From Pseudonocardia sp. MH-G8 (lineage in GTDB: Bacteria; Actinomycetota; Actinomycetes; Mycobacteriales; Pseudonocardiaceae), in contig NZ_NKYF01000009.1 in the NCBI RefSeq assembly GCF_002262885.1, positions 124,001-188,000 of the forward strand: 64,000 nucleotides of DNA. The letters are read 5' to 3'. A program made the position numbers and the translations under genes. Shown here in pieces: positions 1 through 8,344 of the stretch (position 1 is the first letter of the stretch; every line of letters begins with the position of its first letter). The notes below the pieces were generated by a model. That model did no database searches. It was not told the DNA's origin and saw only the letters and a program-made list of their open reading frames with translations.

Positions 1-1
1 C

Positions 2-406
2 GAGCTGGGGGTGTTCGCTCGGCGAGCACGGAACGGGATCACAGCGAGCGCGCATCTGGAGAGTGCGCTCATCCTCAACGGCCGCCCGAACCGGAGCAGC
101 GCCGACTACTTCATGACCCACGAGTACGCCACGTTCGAGTTCGCCAGCGCCGCTGAGATCCACGACTTTGCGCTCATCCCCGGCGGGGGCACGAAGATCC
201 GAGGCGGCGGTGCGCTCGCGCGAATACAGACCGAGTTGGGGTTTCCGGCGACGGGCCAACAGACCTTCAAGAACTCGGCGAACAGCTGGCCCGCGCTGCA
301 AGGTGGGCGGCACGCCGAGGAGCGCCACCCGGCGGCGATGGACCTCGACCAGCAACGCAAGTTTGCCGCCGACCTGCTGAGGCGATGGGTCGACAAGTAC
401 CCGTAA
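2..406 (+). CDS. Hypothetical protein, 5'-truncated by window edge
   Basis: The frame is open from the first bases of the window to a TAA stop, so only the C-terminal part (about 134 residues) is visible and the true start lies outside. The visible part is hydrophilic, with a glycine-rich stretch in the middle (PGGGTKIRGGG) and a charged helical C-terminus ending in WVDKYP. No signal peptide, membrane segment or family motif could be recognised. The gene runs towards a small minus-strand frame that stops five bases downstream. A GTG at 11 could be an internal start, but it has no clear ribosome binding site. Function unknown. Confidence 0.5.
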   Translation, partial: ELGVFARRARNGITASAHLESALILNGRPNRSSADYFMTHEYATFEFASAAEIHDFALIPGGGTKIRGGGALARIQTELGFPATGQQTFKNSANSWPALQGGRHAEERHPAAMDLDQQRKFAADLLRRWVDKYP

Positions 407-411
407 GCCAC

Positions 412-615
412 TCAGCCTGTGCGTCGGAGCCGGTAGACGTGCTCGCCGTTGCCCTCGTCCAGGTCGGTGAGCACGTACTCCGAACGGGGCGACCGCGTGA
501 TCACAGGTGGGCCTTCCTCGATCCGCATCGGCGGCAGAACCGACCGAGGGCGGGCAGGCTTCAGCCTCGGATCCCGCTCGGTCATGATCTGCAGCACGAT
601 CCTCGCGGCCGCCAC
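412..615 (-). CDS. Small hypothetical protein (67 aa)
   Basis: A short minus-strand frame of 67 residues with a GTG start, or 57 residues from an ATG at 585. The C-terminal half (TRSPRSEYVLTDLDEGNGEHVYRLRRTG region) reads like a compact beta-rich domain and has the amino-acid balance of a real protein. No Shine-Dalgarno sequence is obvious before either start, and no family is recognised. It lies head-to-head with the aminotransferase gene at 645 and tail-to-tail with the truncated gene before it, so it would be a single-gene unit. Confidence 0.35.
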   Translation of the reverse strand: MAAARIVLQIMTERDPRLKPARPRSVLPPMRIEEGPPVITRSPRSEYVLTDLDEGNGEHVYRLRRTG

Positions 616-644
616 GTCCCCGCGGCCGCCGTAGGCTCCCCCGC

Positions 645-1706
645 ATGGATCACGCGTCCGCCGACCTGCTGCGCCACCACGGCGACGTCGACGCGAGCCC
701 GGGGCTGCTCGACTTCGCGGTCAACGTGCAGGGCAGCAGCCCGCCGCCGTGGTTGCGCGACCGGCTGGTCGTCGCGCTCGACGGGATCGCCCGCTACCCG
801 GCCGCCGCCCACGACGCGCAGGCGCGAGAGGCAGTTGCCGCACGGCACAGCCGCCGCGCCGACGAGGTGCTCGTGCTGGCCGGGAGCGCCGAGGGGTTCG
901 CCCTGCTCCCGGCGTTGCGCCCGCGGCTGGCCGCCGTCGTGCACCCGGGGTTCACCGAGCCCGAGGCCGCGCTGCGGGCGGCCGGGGTGCCGGTCGTGCG
1001 CGTGCACACCCGGGAGGCCGACGGTCACCGGCTGGTGCCGGGGGAGGTGCCGGCGGAGGCGGACCTCGTGGTCATCGGCAACCCGACCAACCCGACGGGC
1101 GTACAGCACCCGGCCGCGGACGTGCGGGCGCTCGCCGCCCCGGGCCGCGTGCTGCTGGTCGACGAGGCGTTCGCCGACGCGGTGCCGGGCGAGCCGGAGA
1201 CGCTCGCGGGAGCGGCCGACGTGCCGGGGCTGCTGGTGTTCCGCAGCCTCACCAAGACCTGGGCGCTGGCCGGGCTCCGTGCCGGCTACGCGCTCGGCGA
1301 GCCCGCCCTGCTGGCCCGGTTGGCCGCGCCGCGCCCGCCCTGGCCGGTGTCGACGCTCGCGCTGGAGGCCGTGATCGCCTGCTCCGCGCCGTCCGCCGTG
1401 GCGCAGGCCCAGGACGCCGCGGAGCGGCTCGCGGCGGCGCGGGCAGCGCAGGCGGAGCGCCTCGGTGCGCTCCCGGGCGTCACGGTGCTGCCGGGACAGG
1501 CTCCCTACCTGCTGCTCCGCCTGCCGCAGGGGCGCGGGGCGCGGGTCCGGGAAGCGCTGCGCGACGCGGGGATCGCGGTGCGTCGCGGCGACACGTTCCC
1601 CGGCCTGGGCCCCGACCACGTCCGCGTCGCGGTGCGCCCCGCGGACCAGGTCGCCCGGCTCGTCGAGGCGCTGGCCGACGCCCTCGCGTGGACAGCAGCC
1701 GCATGA
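645..1706 (+). CDS. cobC: CobC-like PLP-dependent aminotransferase / L-threonine-phosphate decarboxylase family
   Basis: A fold-type I PLP enzyme of the HisC/CobD family, 353 residues, the family's usual length. Visible motifs are the substrate-side VIGNPTNPTG at about residue 143, the aspartate in LLVDEAFAD that contacts the pyridine nitrogen, and the PLP lysine in SLTKTWALAGLRAGY at about residue 204. Members make aminopropanol phosphate for the cobalamin nucleotide loop or act on histidinol phosphate; the sequence does not decide which. With the Nif3 gene 104 bp downstream it copies the order of Rv2231c-Rv2230c in Mycobacterium tuberculosis, where the homologue is annotated cobC. An inverted repeat begins at its stop codon. 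Confidence 0.8.
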   Translation: MDHASADLLRHHGDVDASPGLLDFAVNVQGSSPPPWLRDRLVVALDGIARYPAAAHDAQAREAVAARHSRRADEVLVLAGSAEGFALLPALRPRLAAVVHPGFTEPEAALRAAGVPVVRVHTREADGHRLVPGEVPAEADLVVIGNPTNPTGVQHPAADVRALAAPGRVLLVDEAFADAVPGEPETLAGAADVPGLLVFRSLTKTWALAGLRAGYALGEPALLARLAAPRPPWPVSTLALEAVIACSAPSAVAQAQDAAERLAAARAAQAERLGALPGVTVLPGQAPYLLLRLPQGRGARVREALRDAGIAVRRGDTFPGLGPDHVRVAVRPADQVARLVEALADALAWTAAA

Positions 1707-1752
1707 CGAACGGCACTCTCGTCGGCTAGGTAGCAACGAGAGTGCCGTTCGT
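1706..1752. terminator. Long inverted repeat between cobC-like gene and nif3
   Basis: Two perfect 17-bp arms, ACGAACGGCACTCTCGT at 1706-1722 and its complement at 1736-1752, are separated by 13 bases. No T-run follows. Position after a stop codon suggests a terminator or mRNA-stabilising hairpin. The arm core ACGAACGGCAC recurs in the hairpin at 12499-12549. Confidence 0.6.
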
Positions 1753-1810
1753 CGGCTGGGAACCTGCCCCGAGCCCACCGATCATCGGACCGTTCCCCCG
1801 AGGAGGAGTC

Positions 1811-2956
1811 ATGAGCGCGACCGTGGGCGAGGTCATCGCAGCCCTGGAGGCCGCCTACCCGCCGGCGCTGGCCGCCGACTGGGACGCCGTCGGGCTGGTC
1901 TGCGGCGACCCCGGTGAGCCGGTGTCGTCGGTGCTGGTGGCGGTGGATCCCGTCCCGGAGACCGTCGACGAGGCGTTGGACGCCCACCAGTTGCTGGTCA
2001 CCCACCACCCGCTGCTCCTGCGCGGCGTGCACGGGGTCGGTGCCGACACGCCGAAGGGTGCGCTGCTGCACCGCCTCATCCGCGGCGGCACGGCGTTGTT
2101 CACCGCGCACACCAACGCCGACTCGGCCGACCCCGGTGTCTCCGACGCGCTGGCCGCCGCGATCGGGCTGGACGTCTCCGGACCGTTGGTCACGGCACCT
2201 GCGGAGCCGCTGGACAAGATCATCACCTTCGTCCCGACCGGCCCGGTGCTCACGGCGGTCCATGACGCGCTCTCGGCGGCCGGCGCCGGCCGGCTGGGCG
2301 ACTACAGCCACTGCTCGTTCGCCACGGCGGGCACGGGCCAGTTCATGCCGCTCGAGGGCGCGCACCCGACGATCGGCGCGGTCGGCAGGCTCGAGCGGGT
2401 GGCCGAGACGCGGCTGGAGATGGTGCTGCCCCGTGGGCGCAGGCGGGCGGTCGTCGCCGCGCTGCGCGCCGCGCACCCCTACGAGGAGCCGGCGTTCGAC
2501 CTGTTCGAGCTCGCCGACCTGCCCTCGACGCGCGGGCTCGGCCGGATCGGCACCCTCCCCGTCCCGCAACCGCTCTCCGCGTTCACCGCGCGGGTCCGAG
2601 CCGCGCTGCCGGCCACGGCCTGGGGCGTGCGGGCCGCGGGTGACCCCGACCGGCCGGTCCGCACCGTCGCGGTCTGCGGCGGGGCGGGCGATTCCGCGCT
2701 GGGCGCCGCGACCGCCGCGGGCGTCGACGCCTACGTCACCGCCGACCTGCGCCACCACCCGGCCGCGGAGCACCTGCTCGCCGGCACGGTCGGCGAGCCG
2801 ACGCCCGCGCTCGTCGACGTGGCGCACTGGGCATCGGAGTGGCCGTGGTGCGCGCAGGCGGCCGGTGTCGTGAGGGCGGCGCTGGGCGACCGGGTCGCCG
2901 TCGCGGTGTCCGCGCGGCGCACCGATCCCTGGACCGTGGGCGGCCCCGCGGACTGA
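1811..2956 (+). CDS. Nif3-like dinuclear metal-binding protein (YbgI / GTP cyclohydrolase 1 type 2 family)
   Basis: The start is the ATG at 1811, five bases after an AGGAGG ribosome binding site; an in-frame ATG at 1742 lies inside the hairpin and is rejected. The 381-residue protein has the metal-binding motif LLVTHHPLLLRG at about residue 59, a second histidine motif in ALFTAHTNAD, and a C-terminal metal segment (TADLRHHPAAEH). A PII/CutA-like domain containing AAHPYEEPAFDLFEL is inserted at about residues 138-240, as in the long actinobacterial Nif3 proteins (Rv2230c type). The molecular role of the family is unsettled. The next expected neighbour, the zinc-ribbon protein, is 12 kb away at 15237. 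Confidence 0.88.
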   Translation: MSATVGEVIAALEAAYPPALAADWDAVGLVCGDPGEPVSSVLVAVDPVPETVDEALDAHQLLVTHHPLLLRGVHGVGADTPKGALLHRLIRGGTALFTAHTNADSADPGVSDALAAAIGLDVSGPLVTAPAEPLDKIITFVPTGPVLTAVHDALSAAGAGRLGDYSHCSFATAGTGQFMPLEGAHPTIGAVGRLERVAETRLEMVLPRGRRRAVVAALRAAHPYEEPAFDLFELADLPSTRGLGRIGTLPVPQPLSAFTARVRAALPATAWGVRAAGDPDRPVRTVAVCGGAGDSALGAATAAGVDAYVTADLRHHPAAEHLLAGTVGEPTPALVDVAHWASEWPWCAQAAGVVRAALGDRVAVAVSARRTDPWTVGGPAD

Positions 2957-3004
2957 AGGGCTCGGCCCGCCCCGACTCTTGCGATGAGTCCGCTCGATCC
3001 CTAG

Positions 3005-3018
3005 TGTATGCGTATGCA
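3005..3018. promoter_or_regulatory. LacI-type operator, site 1 (TGTATGCGTATGCA)
   Basis: A near-palindromic 14-mer that recurs, as its reverse complement, at 10277-10290 with 14/14 identity and in looser form at 4347 and 9128. It overlaps the first possible start codon of the HisD-like gene, so repression there would block initiation directly. Confidence 0.7.
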
Positions 3019-4387
3019 TTTGACCGACCGGGACAAGCGCAGGGTGCACGGCGGGATCGGTGTCGTGAAGGAGCCGGCCGGCCCGGACTGCCCCGCTGAA
3101 CGCGATCCCGCCGTCGTCGAGACGGTGTCGGCGATGCTGTCGCGCATCGAGCGCGAAGGAATGCCCGCCGTGCTGCACTACGCCGCCGAGCTCGACGGCT
3201 TCACCGGCCACGACCTGCTGGTGCCGCCCGCGGAGCTGGACCGGGCGGGGGACCAGGTGCCGGACGCGGTGCGCGCGGCGCTGGACACCGGCGCGGACCG
3301 CACCCGGCGGTTCGCCGCGATGCAGCGCGAACGGCTGCAGGACTTCGAGGACGAGGTCGTGCCCGGGGTCGTCTGCGGCCAGCGGTTCGTGCCGGTGCAG
3401 AACGTCGGCGCCTACCTGCCCGCCGGGCGGTTCCCGCTGCTCGCCAGCGCCTTCATGACGGTCGGCGTGGCGCGCGTCGCCGGCGTGCCGAACATCGTGG
3501 CCTGCACCCCGCCGTCGCACCGCGGCCGCCCGCACCCCGCCGTGCTGTACGCGGCGCAGGTGAGCGGCGCCGAGGCCGTCTACGCCGTCGGAGGCGTGCA
3601 GGCGCTGGCGGCGATGGCGTTCGGGCTGTTGGACGGCGAGCCGGCCGACATGCTGGTCGGCGCCGGCAACGCCTACGTCGCGGAGGCCAAGCGGCAGCTC
3701 TACGGGCGGGTCGGGATCGACGTGCTCGCCGGCCCGTCGGAGGTCGCGGTGCTGGCCGACGACACGGCGGACGCCGCGGTCGTGGCAGCGGACCTGCTGG
3801 CCCAGGCCGAGCACGGCCCGACCTCGCCCGCGTGCCTGATCACGACCTCGCAGCGCCTCGCCCACGAGGTGCCCCGGGAGGTCGAGAAGCAGCTCGCGGG
3901 GCTGGCCACCCGCGAGATCGCCGGCGCCGCGTGGCGCGACCACGGCTCGGTCTACCTGGCGCCCGACCGCGAGACGGCGGCCGCGGCGATGGACCTGCTC
4001 GCGCCTGAGCACCTCGAGGTGCTCGCCGAGGACCTGGACTGGTGGCTCGGCGCGCTGCACAACTACGGCTCGTTGTTCCTGGGCACCTGGTCCACGGTGG
4101 TCTACGCGGACAAGGGGATGTCGGGCACCAACCACGTCCTGCCCACCGCGCGCGGCGCCACGCACACCGGCGGGCTGTCGGTGGCGGGCTTCCTCAAGCA
4201 GCTCACCTACCAGCGCGCCACCCGGGAGGCCACCCGCACGCAGGCTGAGCCCACGGTGGCCGTCTCCGACTTCGAGGCGCTCGTCGGCCACCGCGACAGC
4301 GCGCAGATCCGCCTCGACATGATCGGTGCGGATGATCCGGAATCAATGCATGCGTATGAACGCCCGACGTCCCCCAGTACGCGGTAG
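3008..4387 (+). CDS. Histidinol dehydrogenase family protein (HpsN-like, catabolic paralogue)
   Basis: A HisD-fold NAD-dependent dehydrogenase of about 440 residues. It keeps the zinc and catalytic residues of the family: Gln and His in LAQAEHGP, Glu-His in LAPEHLEVLAED, and Asp in YADKGMSGTNHVLPT. The segment TGGLSVAGFLKQLTYQ is typical of paralogues that oxidise other vicinal diols, such as sulfopropanediol dehydrogenase HpsN, rather than of the histidine biosynthetic enzyme. No his genes are near; an ABC importer and a LacI regulon are. The open frame begins at 3008, but operator site 1 covers that codon. GTG at 3044 or 3065 may be the true start, the latter giving the family's usual N-terminus. 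The substrate is unknown. Confidence 0.78.
   Translation: MRMHLTDRDKRRVHGGIGVVKEPAGPDCPAERDPAVVETVSAMLSRIEREGMPAVLHYAAELDGFTGHDLLVPPAELDRAGDQVPDAVRAALDTGADRTRRFAAMQRERLQDFEDEVVPGVVCGQRFVPVQNVGAYLPAGRFPLLASAFMTVGVARVAGVPNIVACTPPSHRGRPHPAVLYAAQVSGAEAVYAVGGVQALAAMAFGLLDGEPADMLVGAGNAYVAEAKRQLYGRVGIDVLAGPSEVAVLADDTADAAVVAADLLAQAEHGPTSPACLITTSQRLAHEVPREVEKQLAGLATREIAGAAWRDHGSVYLAPDRETAAAAMDLLAPEHLEVLAEDLDWWLGALHNYGSLFLGTWSTVVYADKGMSGTNHVLPTARGATHTGGLSVAGFLKQLTYQRATREATRTQAEPTVAVSDFEALVGHRDSAQIRLDMIGADDPESMHAYERPTSPSTR
4347..4360. promoter_or_regulatory. Probable LacI-type operator, site 2
   Basis: TGCATGCGTATGAA matches operator site 1 at 12 of 14 positions. It lies inside the last codons of the HisD-like gene, 34 bp before the solute-binding-protein start. 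It could control an internal promoter or act by looping with site 1. Confidence 0.5.
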
Positions 4388-4393
4388 GAGCCG

Positions 4394-5713
4394 ATGATGT
4401 CCCGATCCGCCACCGCGCTGCGCACCGTCGCCGTCGCCCTGGCCGCCGCCCTCGCGGTGTCGGCCTGCGGCGCCGGCTCACGAGTGCCTGCGCAGTCCGC
4501 CGCCCAGGTCGCGTGCGACCTACCGGCGCCGCCCGAGCCCGTCACGGTCAACGTGCTCGCCTACAACTCCTCGGCGGTGGACCCCTTCACCAACACGATG
4601 GTGAAGAGCTGCACGAAGGACGGCATCGCGCTCAACCACGAGCCGATCGACTTCGCCGGGCAGGTGCAGAAGACCACCGCGACGCTGGCGGGCGGCTCCG
4701 GCACCTACGACATCCTCGAGACCTACAGCTTCGCGCTGCCGCAGTACGCGGCGCAGCAGAAGCTGCAGCCCCTCGACGACCTCGTGGCGCAGTTCGACCA
4801 GGAGTACGGGCTCAGCGAGATCAACGCCGACATGCGCCAGGCCCTGTCCTACGACGGCAAGCTCTACGGCCTGCCGATGCAGGCCCAGATGTACGTGCTG
4901 GCCTACCGCAAGGACGTGTTCGACGCCCTCGGGTTGGCACCGCCCACGACGTTCGCCGAGCTGCGCGACGTCTCCGCCGCGATCCGGCAGGCGGGGGAGA
5001 TCGAGCGCCCGCTCGCGATGCCGCTGCTCGCGAGCTCCGACATCGCCACCGCTTACGACGCGGCGCTCGGCTCGCTCGGGGTGGACTACGTCGACGCCGC
5101 GACGATGCGGCCCAACTTCGACCGGCCGGAGGCCGCGCAGGCGTTCGAGGAGCTCCGCGCGCTGCTGCCGTTCATGGACCCGCAGGTCACCACGTTCGAC
5201 CAGCCGAGGGTGCAGCAGCAGATGTACAACGGCTCGGCGGCGATGGCGATCATGTTCTCCGGCCGGATGAACGACCTCACCCAGCCGTCGAACAGCCAGT
5301 TCGCCGACCGGTTCGCGTTCGCGCCGCCGCCGTCGGTCGCCGGCGGCGACACGCTCTACAACGTGCTCTCGGTGGACGGCTGGTCGATCCCGGCGAACGC
5401 GGAGAACGACCCCGCGCTGCTGTTCGAGATGATCGCCTCCTCGGTGAGCGCGGACGCGTCGCGCGCGGCGGTGCCCGCCGCCTACCCGGCCCGCGACGGC
5501 ATCGTCACCGCCGACAGCAGCCCGTACGCGGAGGCGGCGCAGGAGTCGATCGGCAAGGCGCCGCCCGCGGAGCCCTACCCGTGGACCGCGCGGATCAGCA
5601 ACGACACGCGCGCCGTGGTCGCCGACGTGATCACCGGCGGCATCCCGGTGGCCGAGGGCACCGCGCGGATGCAGGAGATCGCGACGCAGATCCTGGCCGA
5701 GTACCAGCCCTGA
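4394..5713 (+). CDS. ABC transporter substrate-binding lipoprotein, family 1
   Basis: A 439-residue extracellular solute-binding protein of the sugar (family 1) type. The N-terminus has two positive residues, a hydrophobic core and a lipobox ending in VSAC, with the lipid-modified cysteine at about residue 25; a glycine/serine linker follows. The start is ATG 4394 or 4397, after TAGGAG at 4385-4390. The mature part shows the usual alternation of the family, for example YDGKLYGLPMQAQMYVLAYRKD. It follows the HisD-like gene by 6 bp and precedes two permeases, so it is the capture component of an importer. The importer has no ATPase gene here, so a shared MsiK-type ATPase is likely. The ligand cannot be told from sequence. 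Confidence 0.9.
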   Translation: MMSRSATALRTVAVALAAALAVSACGAGSRVPAQSAAQVACDLPAPPEPVTVNVLAYNSSAVDPFTNTMVKSCTKDGIALNHEPIDFAGQVQKTTATLAGGSGTYDILETYSFALPQYAAQQKLQPLDDLVAQFDQEYGLSEINADMRQALSYDGKLYGLPMQAQMYVLAYRKDVFDALGLAPPTTFAELRDVSAAIRQAGEIERPLAMPLLASSDIATAYDAALGSLGVDYVDAATMRPNFDRPEAAQAFEELRALLPFMDPQVTTFDQPRVQQQMYNGSAAMAIMFSGRMNDLTQPSNSQFADRFAFAPPPSVAGGDTLYNVLSVDGWSIPANAENDPALLFEMIASSVSADASRAAVPAAYPARDGIVTADSSPYAEAAQESIGKAPPAEPYPWTARISNDTRAVVADVITGGIPVAEGTARMQEIATQILAEYQP

Positions 5714-5733
5714 CCCGGAATAGAGGTGATGTC

Positions 5734-6603
5734 GTGCGGCGGCGGGAGTTCCTGGCGCTCGTGACCCCGAGCGTGCTCGTCATGGGCGGACTACTGGTCC
5801 TGCCGCTCTACCGGACGATCGAGTGGAGCCTCGAGCGCGTCAACTACGGCGAGGCCGGCACGTTCGTCGGCCTGGCCAACTACCGCGAGGCGCTGTCCGA
5901 CGCGCGGCTGGGGCAGGCCGTGCTGTTCACCGTGGGGCTCACGCTCGCGGTCACCGTGACGCTCCTGGTCGGCGGCTACCTGCTCGCGGTGCTGGTGAAC
6001 CGCCTGCACCGCAGCAAGCCCTGGGTGCTCGGCATCCTGCTGGTCTCCTACGTGGTGCCGAACGTCGTGGGCGCCACGATGTTCTCCTGGCTGTTCGACG
6101 CGAACTTCGGCGGCCTGGTCAACCACCTGGTCACGATCGTCACGGGGCAGGAGGTGCTCTGGTTCACCGACCCGTGGCCGAACCGGCTCATGGTCGCGCT
6201 CGACACGGTCTGGTTCATGCTGCCGTTCGCGATGCTGGTGATCATCGCGGGTCTGCAGGGCGTGCCCGGCGAGCTGATCGAGGCCGCGCGCATCGACGGT
6301 GCCTCCACCGCGAGGACGCACTGGAACGTGATCATCCCGAGCATCCGCGGCGTGCTGGGTTTCGTCGCGATCATCTCCATCATGGACATCCTGAGGACGT
6401 TCGACCAGCTCATCCCGCTCTCGCCGCAGGCCGTCCAGCTCGGCAACGAGTCGATCATGCTCTACATCTACAACATCGCGTTCCAGGACGGTGGCCAGCA
6501 GCTCGGGCTCGGCAGCGCGGTCAACGTGCTGCTGATCCTGCTGATCGTGCTCATGCTCTTCCCCTTCATCCGGGGCATCGCGAAGGAGGCCAGGCAGGCA
6601 TGA
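5734..6603 (+). CDS. ABC sugar-type permease, MalF-like
   Basis: A 289-residue inner-membrane permease with about six hydrophobic segments and the EAA loop GELIEAARIDGASTARTHWNVIIPSIRG (residues about 186-213) that contacts the ATPase. The GTG at 5734 is chosen because GAGGTG at 5723-5728 gives a ribosome binding site and the first membrane helix follows 6 residues later. Reading further upstream in frame only gives arginine/glycine-rich antisense-like sequence overlapping the binding protein. The last codons overlap the next permease by 4 bp (ATGA), so the two are coupled. Confidence 0.88.
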   Translation: MRRREFLALVTPSVLVMGGLLVLPLYRTIEWSLERVNYGEAGTFVGLANYREALSDARLGQAVLFTVGLTLAVTVTLLVGGYLLAVLVNRLHRSKPWVLGILLVSYVVPNVVGATMFSWLFDANFGGLVNHLVTIVTGQEVLWFTDPWPNRLMVALDTVWFMLPFAMLVIIAGLQGVPGELIEAARIDGASTARTHWNVIIPSIRGVLGFVAIISIMDILRTFDQLIPLSPQAVQLGNESIMLYIYNIAFQDGGQQLGLGSAVNVLLILLIVLMLFPFIRGIAKEARQA

Positions 6604-7487
6604 CCGTCGTGGAGAAGGCCCCCGTGCCTGCACCGGCGATCGCGCCGGCACCGCCGCATCCGAAGCGGCGTCGCAAGGGCTCGACCTACCTGGTCGGGGG
6701 AATCCTCGTCCTCGTCTGCTGGGCGATGCTCAGCCCGGTGCTGTGGACCGCGATGGCGGTCACGAAACCCACCGACGTGGCGTTCCTCGACCCGCCGGTG
6801 TTCGCCTACGAGCCCACGCTCACCGCGTTCGTCGACCTGTGGCAGACCACGCTCTTCTACCAGTACCTGATCAACACGTTGATCGTGGCGCTGATCAGCA
6901 CGGTCGCCGCGCTGGTGATCGGCCTACCCGCGGCGTACGCGCTCTCCCGGTTCCCCGGGTGGGTCAGCGCGGTCCTGCTGATCGTCGCGCTGATCTTCCG
7001 GGCGCTGCCGCGGTTCGCCGTGGTGCTGCCGATGTACGACATCTCCCGCTCGCTGGGGATCTACGACACGACGTTCGCCGTCGCGGCCGCGCTCGTGGCG
7101 ATCAACCAGCCGTTCAGCATCTGGCTGCTGCGCAACTTCTTCGCCGAGATCCCCAAGGAGCTCGACGAGGCCGCGATGCTGGACGGCTGCAGCCGGTTCG
7201 CGACACTGCGCCGTGTGATGATCCCGTTGATGGGCCCGGGCATCCTGACGGCCGGCATCTTCGTCTTCCTGTTCGCGTTCCAGGAGTACCTGACCGCGAA
7301 CATCCTCACCGACGTCACCGCCCGCACCGTGCCCGTGTTCATCGCCACCCAGCTCGGCCAGACGCTGCCGATGCTGCAGCAGGCCGGGGCCGCGGCGATG
7401 CTGCTGACTCTGCCGGTGGTGGCCTTCGCGTTCATCGCGCAGCGCTATCTCGTGGCCGGCCTCAACTCGGGTTCGGTCAAGGGATGA
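6600..7487 (+). CDS. ABC sugar-type permease, MalG-like
   Basis: A 295-residue partner permease. A proline/alanine-rich cytoplasmic N-terminus with an RRRK patch is followed by six hydrophobic segments and the EAA loop KELDEAAMLDGCSRFATLRRVMIPL (about residues 187-211). The ATG overlaps the stop of the preceding permease. It completes the membrane part of the importer; no nucleotide-binding subunit is encoded in the window next to it. Confidence 0.88.
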   Translation: MTVVEKAPVPAPAIAPAPPHPKRRRKGSTYLVGGILVLVCWAMLSPVLWTAMAVTKPTDVAFLDPPVFAYEPTLTAFVDLWQTTLFYQYLINTLIVALISTVAALVIGLPAAYALSRFPGWVSAVLLIVALIFRALPRFAVVLPMYDISRSLGIYDTTFAVAAALVAINQPFSIWLLRNFFAEIPKELDEAAMLDGCSRFATLRRVMIPLMGPGILTAGIFVFLFAFQEYLTANILTDVTARTVPVFIATQLGQTLPMLQQAGAAAMLLTLPVVAFAFIAQRYLVAGLNSGSVKG

Positions 7488-8149
7488 CGCTCGTCGTCCT
7501 GCCCGGGATGGGCTGCTCGCCCCGGCTGTGGTCCACCGCCTTGCCCGACGCGCCGGTCGTGCACGGCACGCTCGACCGCCCGAGCATCGACGGCTGCGTC
7601 GACGCCCTGCTCGACGTGCTGCCGCCCCGGTTCGCACTCGCCGGGCTCTCGCTCGGCGGGATCGTGGCGATGGCGCTGGTCCGGACGGCGCCGGAGCGCG
7701 TCACGCGCCTGGCGCTGCTCGCGACGAACGCCCGCGGCCCGACCTCGGCCCAGTACGAGGGGTGGGCGGCCGCCCGGGCCGCCTTCGCCACCGACGGCAC
7801 CGCCCGCGACGTGCAGCGCGACCTGCTCCCGGTGCTGCTGCACGACCACGCCCACGACGAGACCGCGCTCGCGATGGCCGAGGACCTCGGCGCGGCGGAC
7901 TTCGACCGGCAGCTCGAGGCCCAGGCCACCCGCATCGACGAGCGCCCGGCGCTGGCCCGCGTGGCCGTGCCGACGCTGGTGCTGGCCGGCGGCGCGGACC
8001 GGCTCTGCCCGGTGGACCGGCACGAGGAGATCGCCGCCCTGGTCCCCGGAGCGCGTCTGGAGGTCCTGGAGGACGTAGGCCACCTGGTGACGCTGGAGGC
8101 CCCGGAGCGGGTACGCGCTCACCTGACGGCGTGGCTCGGGTCCGGATGA
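7484..8149 (+). CDS. Alpha/beta-fold hydrolase
   Basis: A short (221-residue) alpha/beta hydrolase. The nucleophile elbow is GLSLGG (serine at about residue 49), the acid is Asp in GGADRLCP, and the histidine lies in DVGHLVTLEAPE. The oxyanion side is the N-terminal LVVLPGMGCSPRLW. The ATG at 7484 overlaps the permease stop, making this the last gene of a five-gene operon starting with the HisD-like gene. A family of esterases, lactonases and C-C hydrolases shares this pattern. A lactonase or esterase acting on the imported compound would fit, but this is inference. Confidence 0.85.
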   Translation: MTLVVLPGMGCSPRLWSTALPDAPVVHGTLDRPSIDGCVDALLDVLPPRFALAGLSLGGIVAMALVRTAPERVTRLALLATNARGPTSAQYEGWAAARAAFATDGTARDVQRDLLPVLLHDHAHDETALAMAEDLGAADFDRQLEAQATRIDERPALARVAVPTLVLAGGADRLCPVDRHEEIAALVPGARLEVLEDVGHLVTLEAPERVRAHLTAWLGSG

Positions 8150-8213
8150 CGGCCGGGGCGGCTCCGCGGGCGCGACGGGCCGGCGGGCGGTCGGGGCGCC
8201 GGCGGGCCGCGTC

Positions 8214-8277
8214 GTGATCGCCGATCGGGTGCGTTCGCGGCCACATGTGGCCGTCAGCGCGCCGATGCGATGATCAC
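8214..8277. terminator. Inverted repeat between convergent operons
   Basis: Imperfect outer arms GTGATCGCCG and CGATGATCAC flank a perfect 14-bp palindrome, GGCCACATGTGGCC, at 8239-8252. It lies between the convergent hydrolase and aldolase genes and probably terminates both. Its left half resembles the hairpin at 17083. Confidence 0.45.
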
Positions 8278-8344
8278 GACGTCGCGGCCGAGCCGGCCCA
8301 GCAGCAGGGAGCTGATCGTGCTCGCCGCGATCACGGCCGGTCGA

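Noticed and set aside
1505..4291. 928-codon minus-strand open frame, and similar long ones (for example 9235-11463 and 23725-26640)
   Set aside because: They are antisense to well-recognised genes and rich in Arg, Gly, His and Gln without motifs, a known effect of high-GC third positions.
3008..4387. Histidine biosynthesis hisD
   Set aside because: No his neighbours, a catabolic LacI operator, and C-terminal motifs of HpsN-type paralogues.
4513..5733. N-terminal extension of the first permease
   Set aside because: It overlaps the solute-binding protein and is composition-biased; GTG 5734 with its ribosome binding site starts the real protein.
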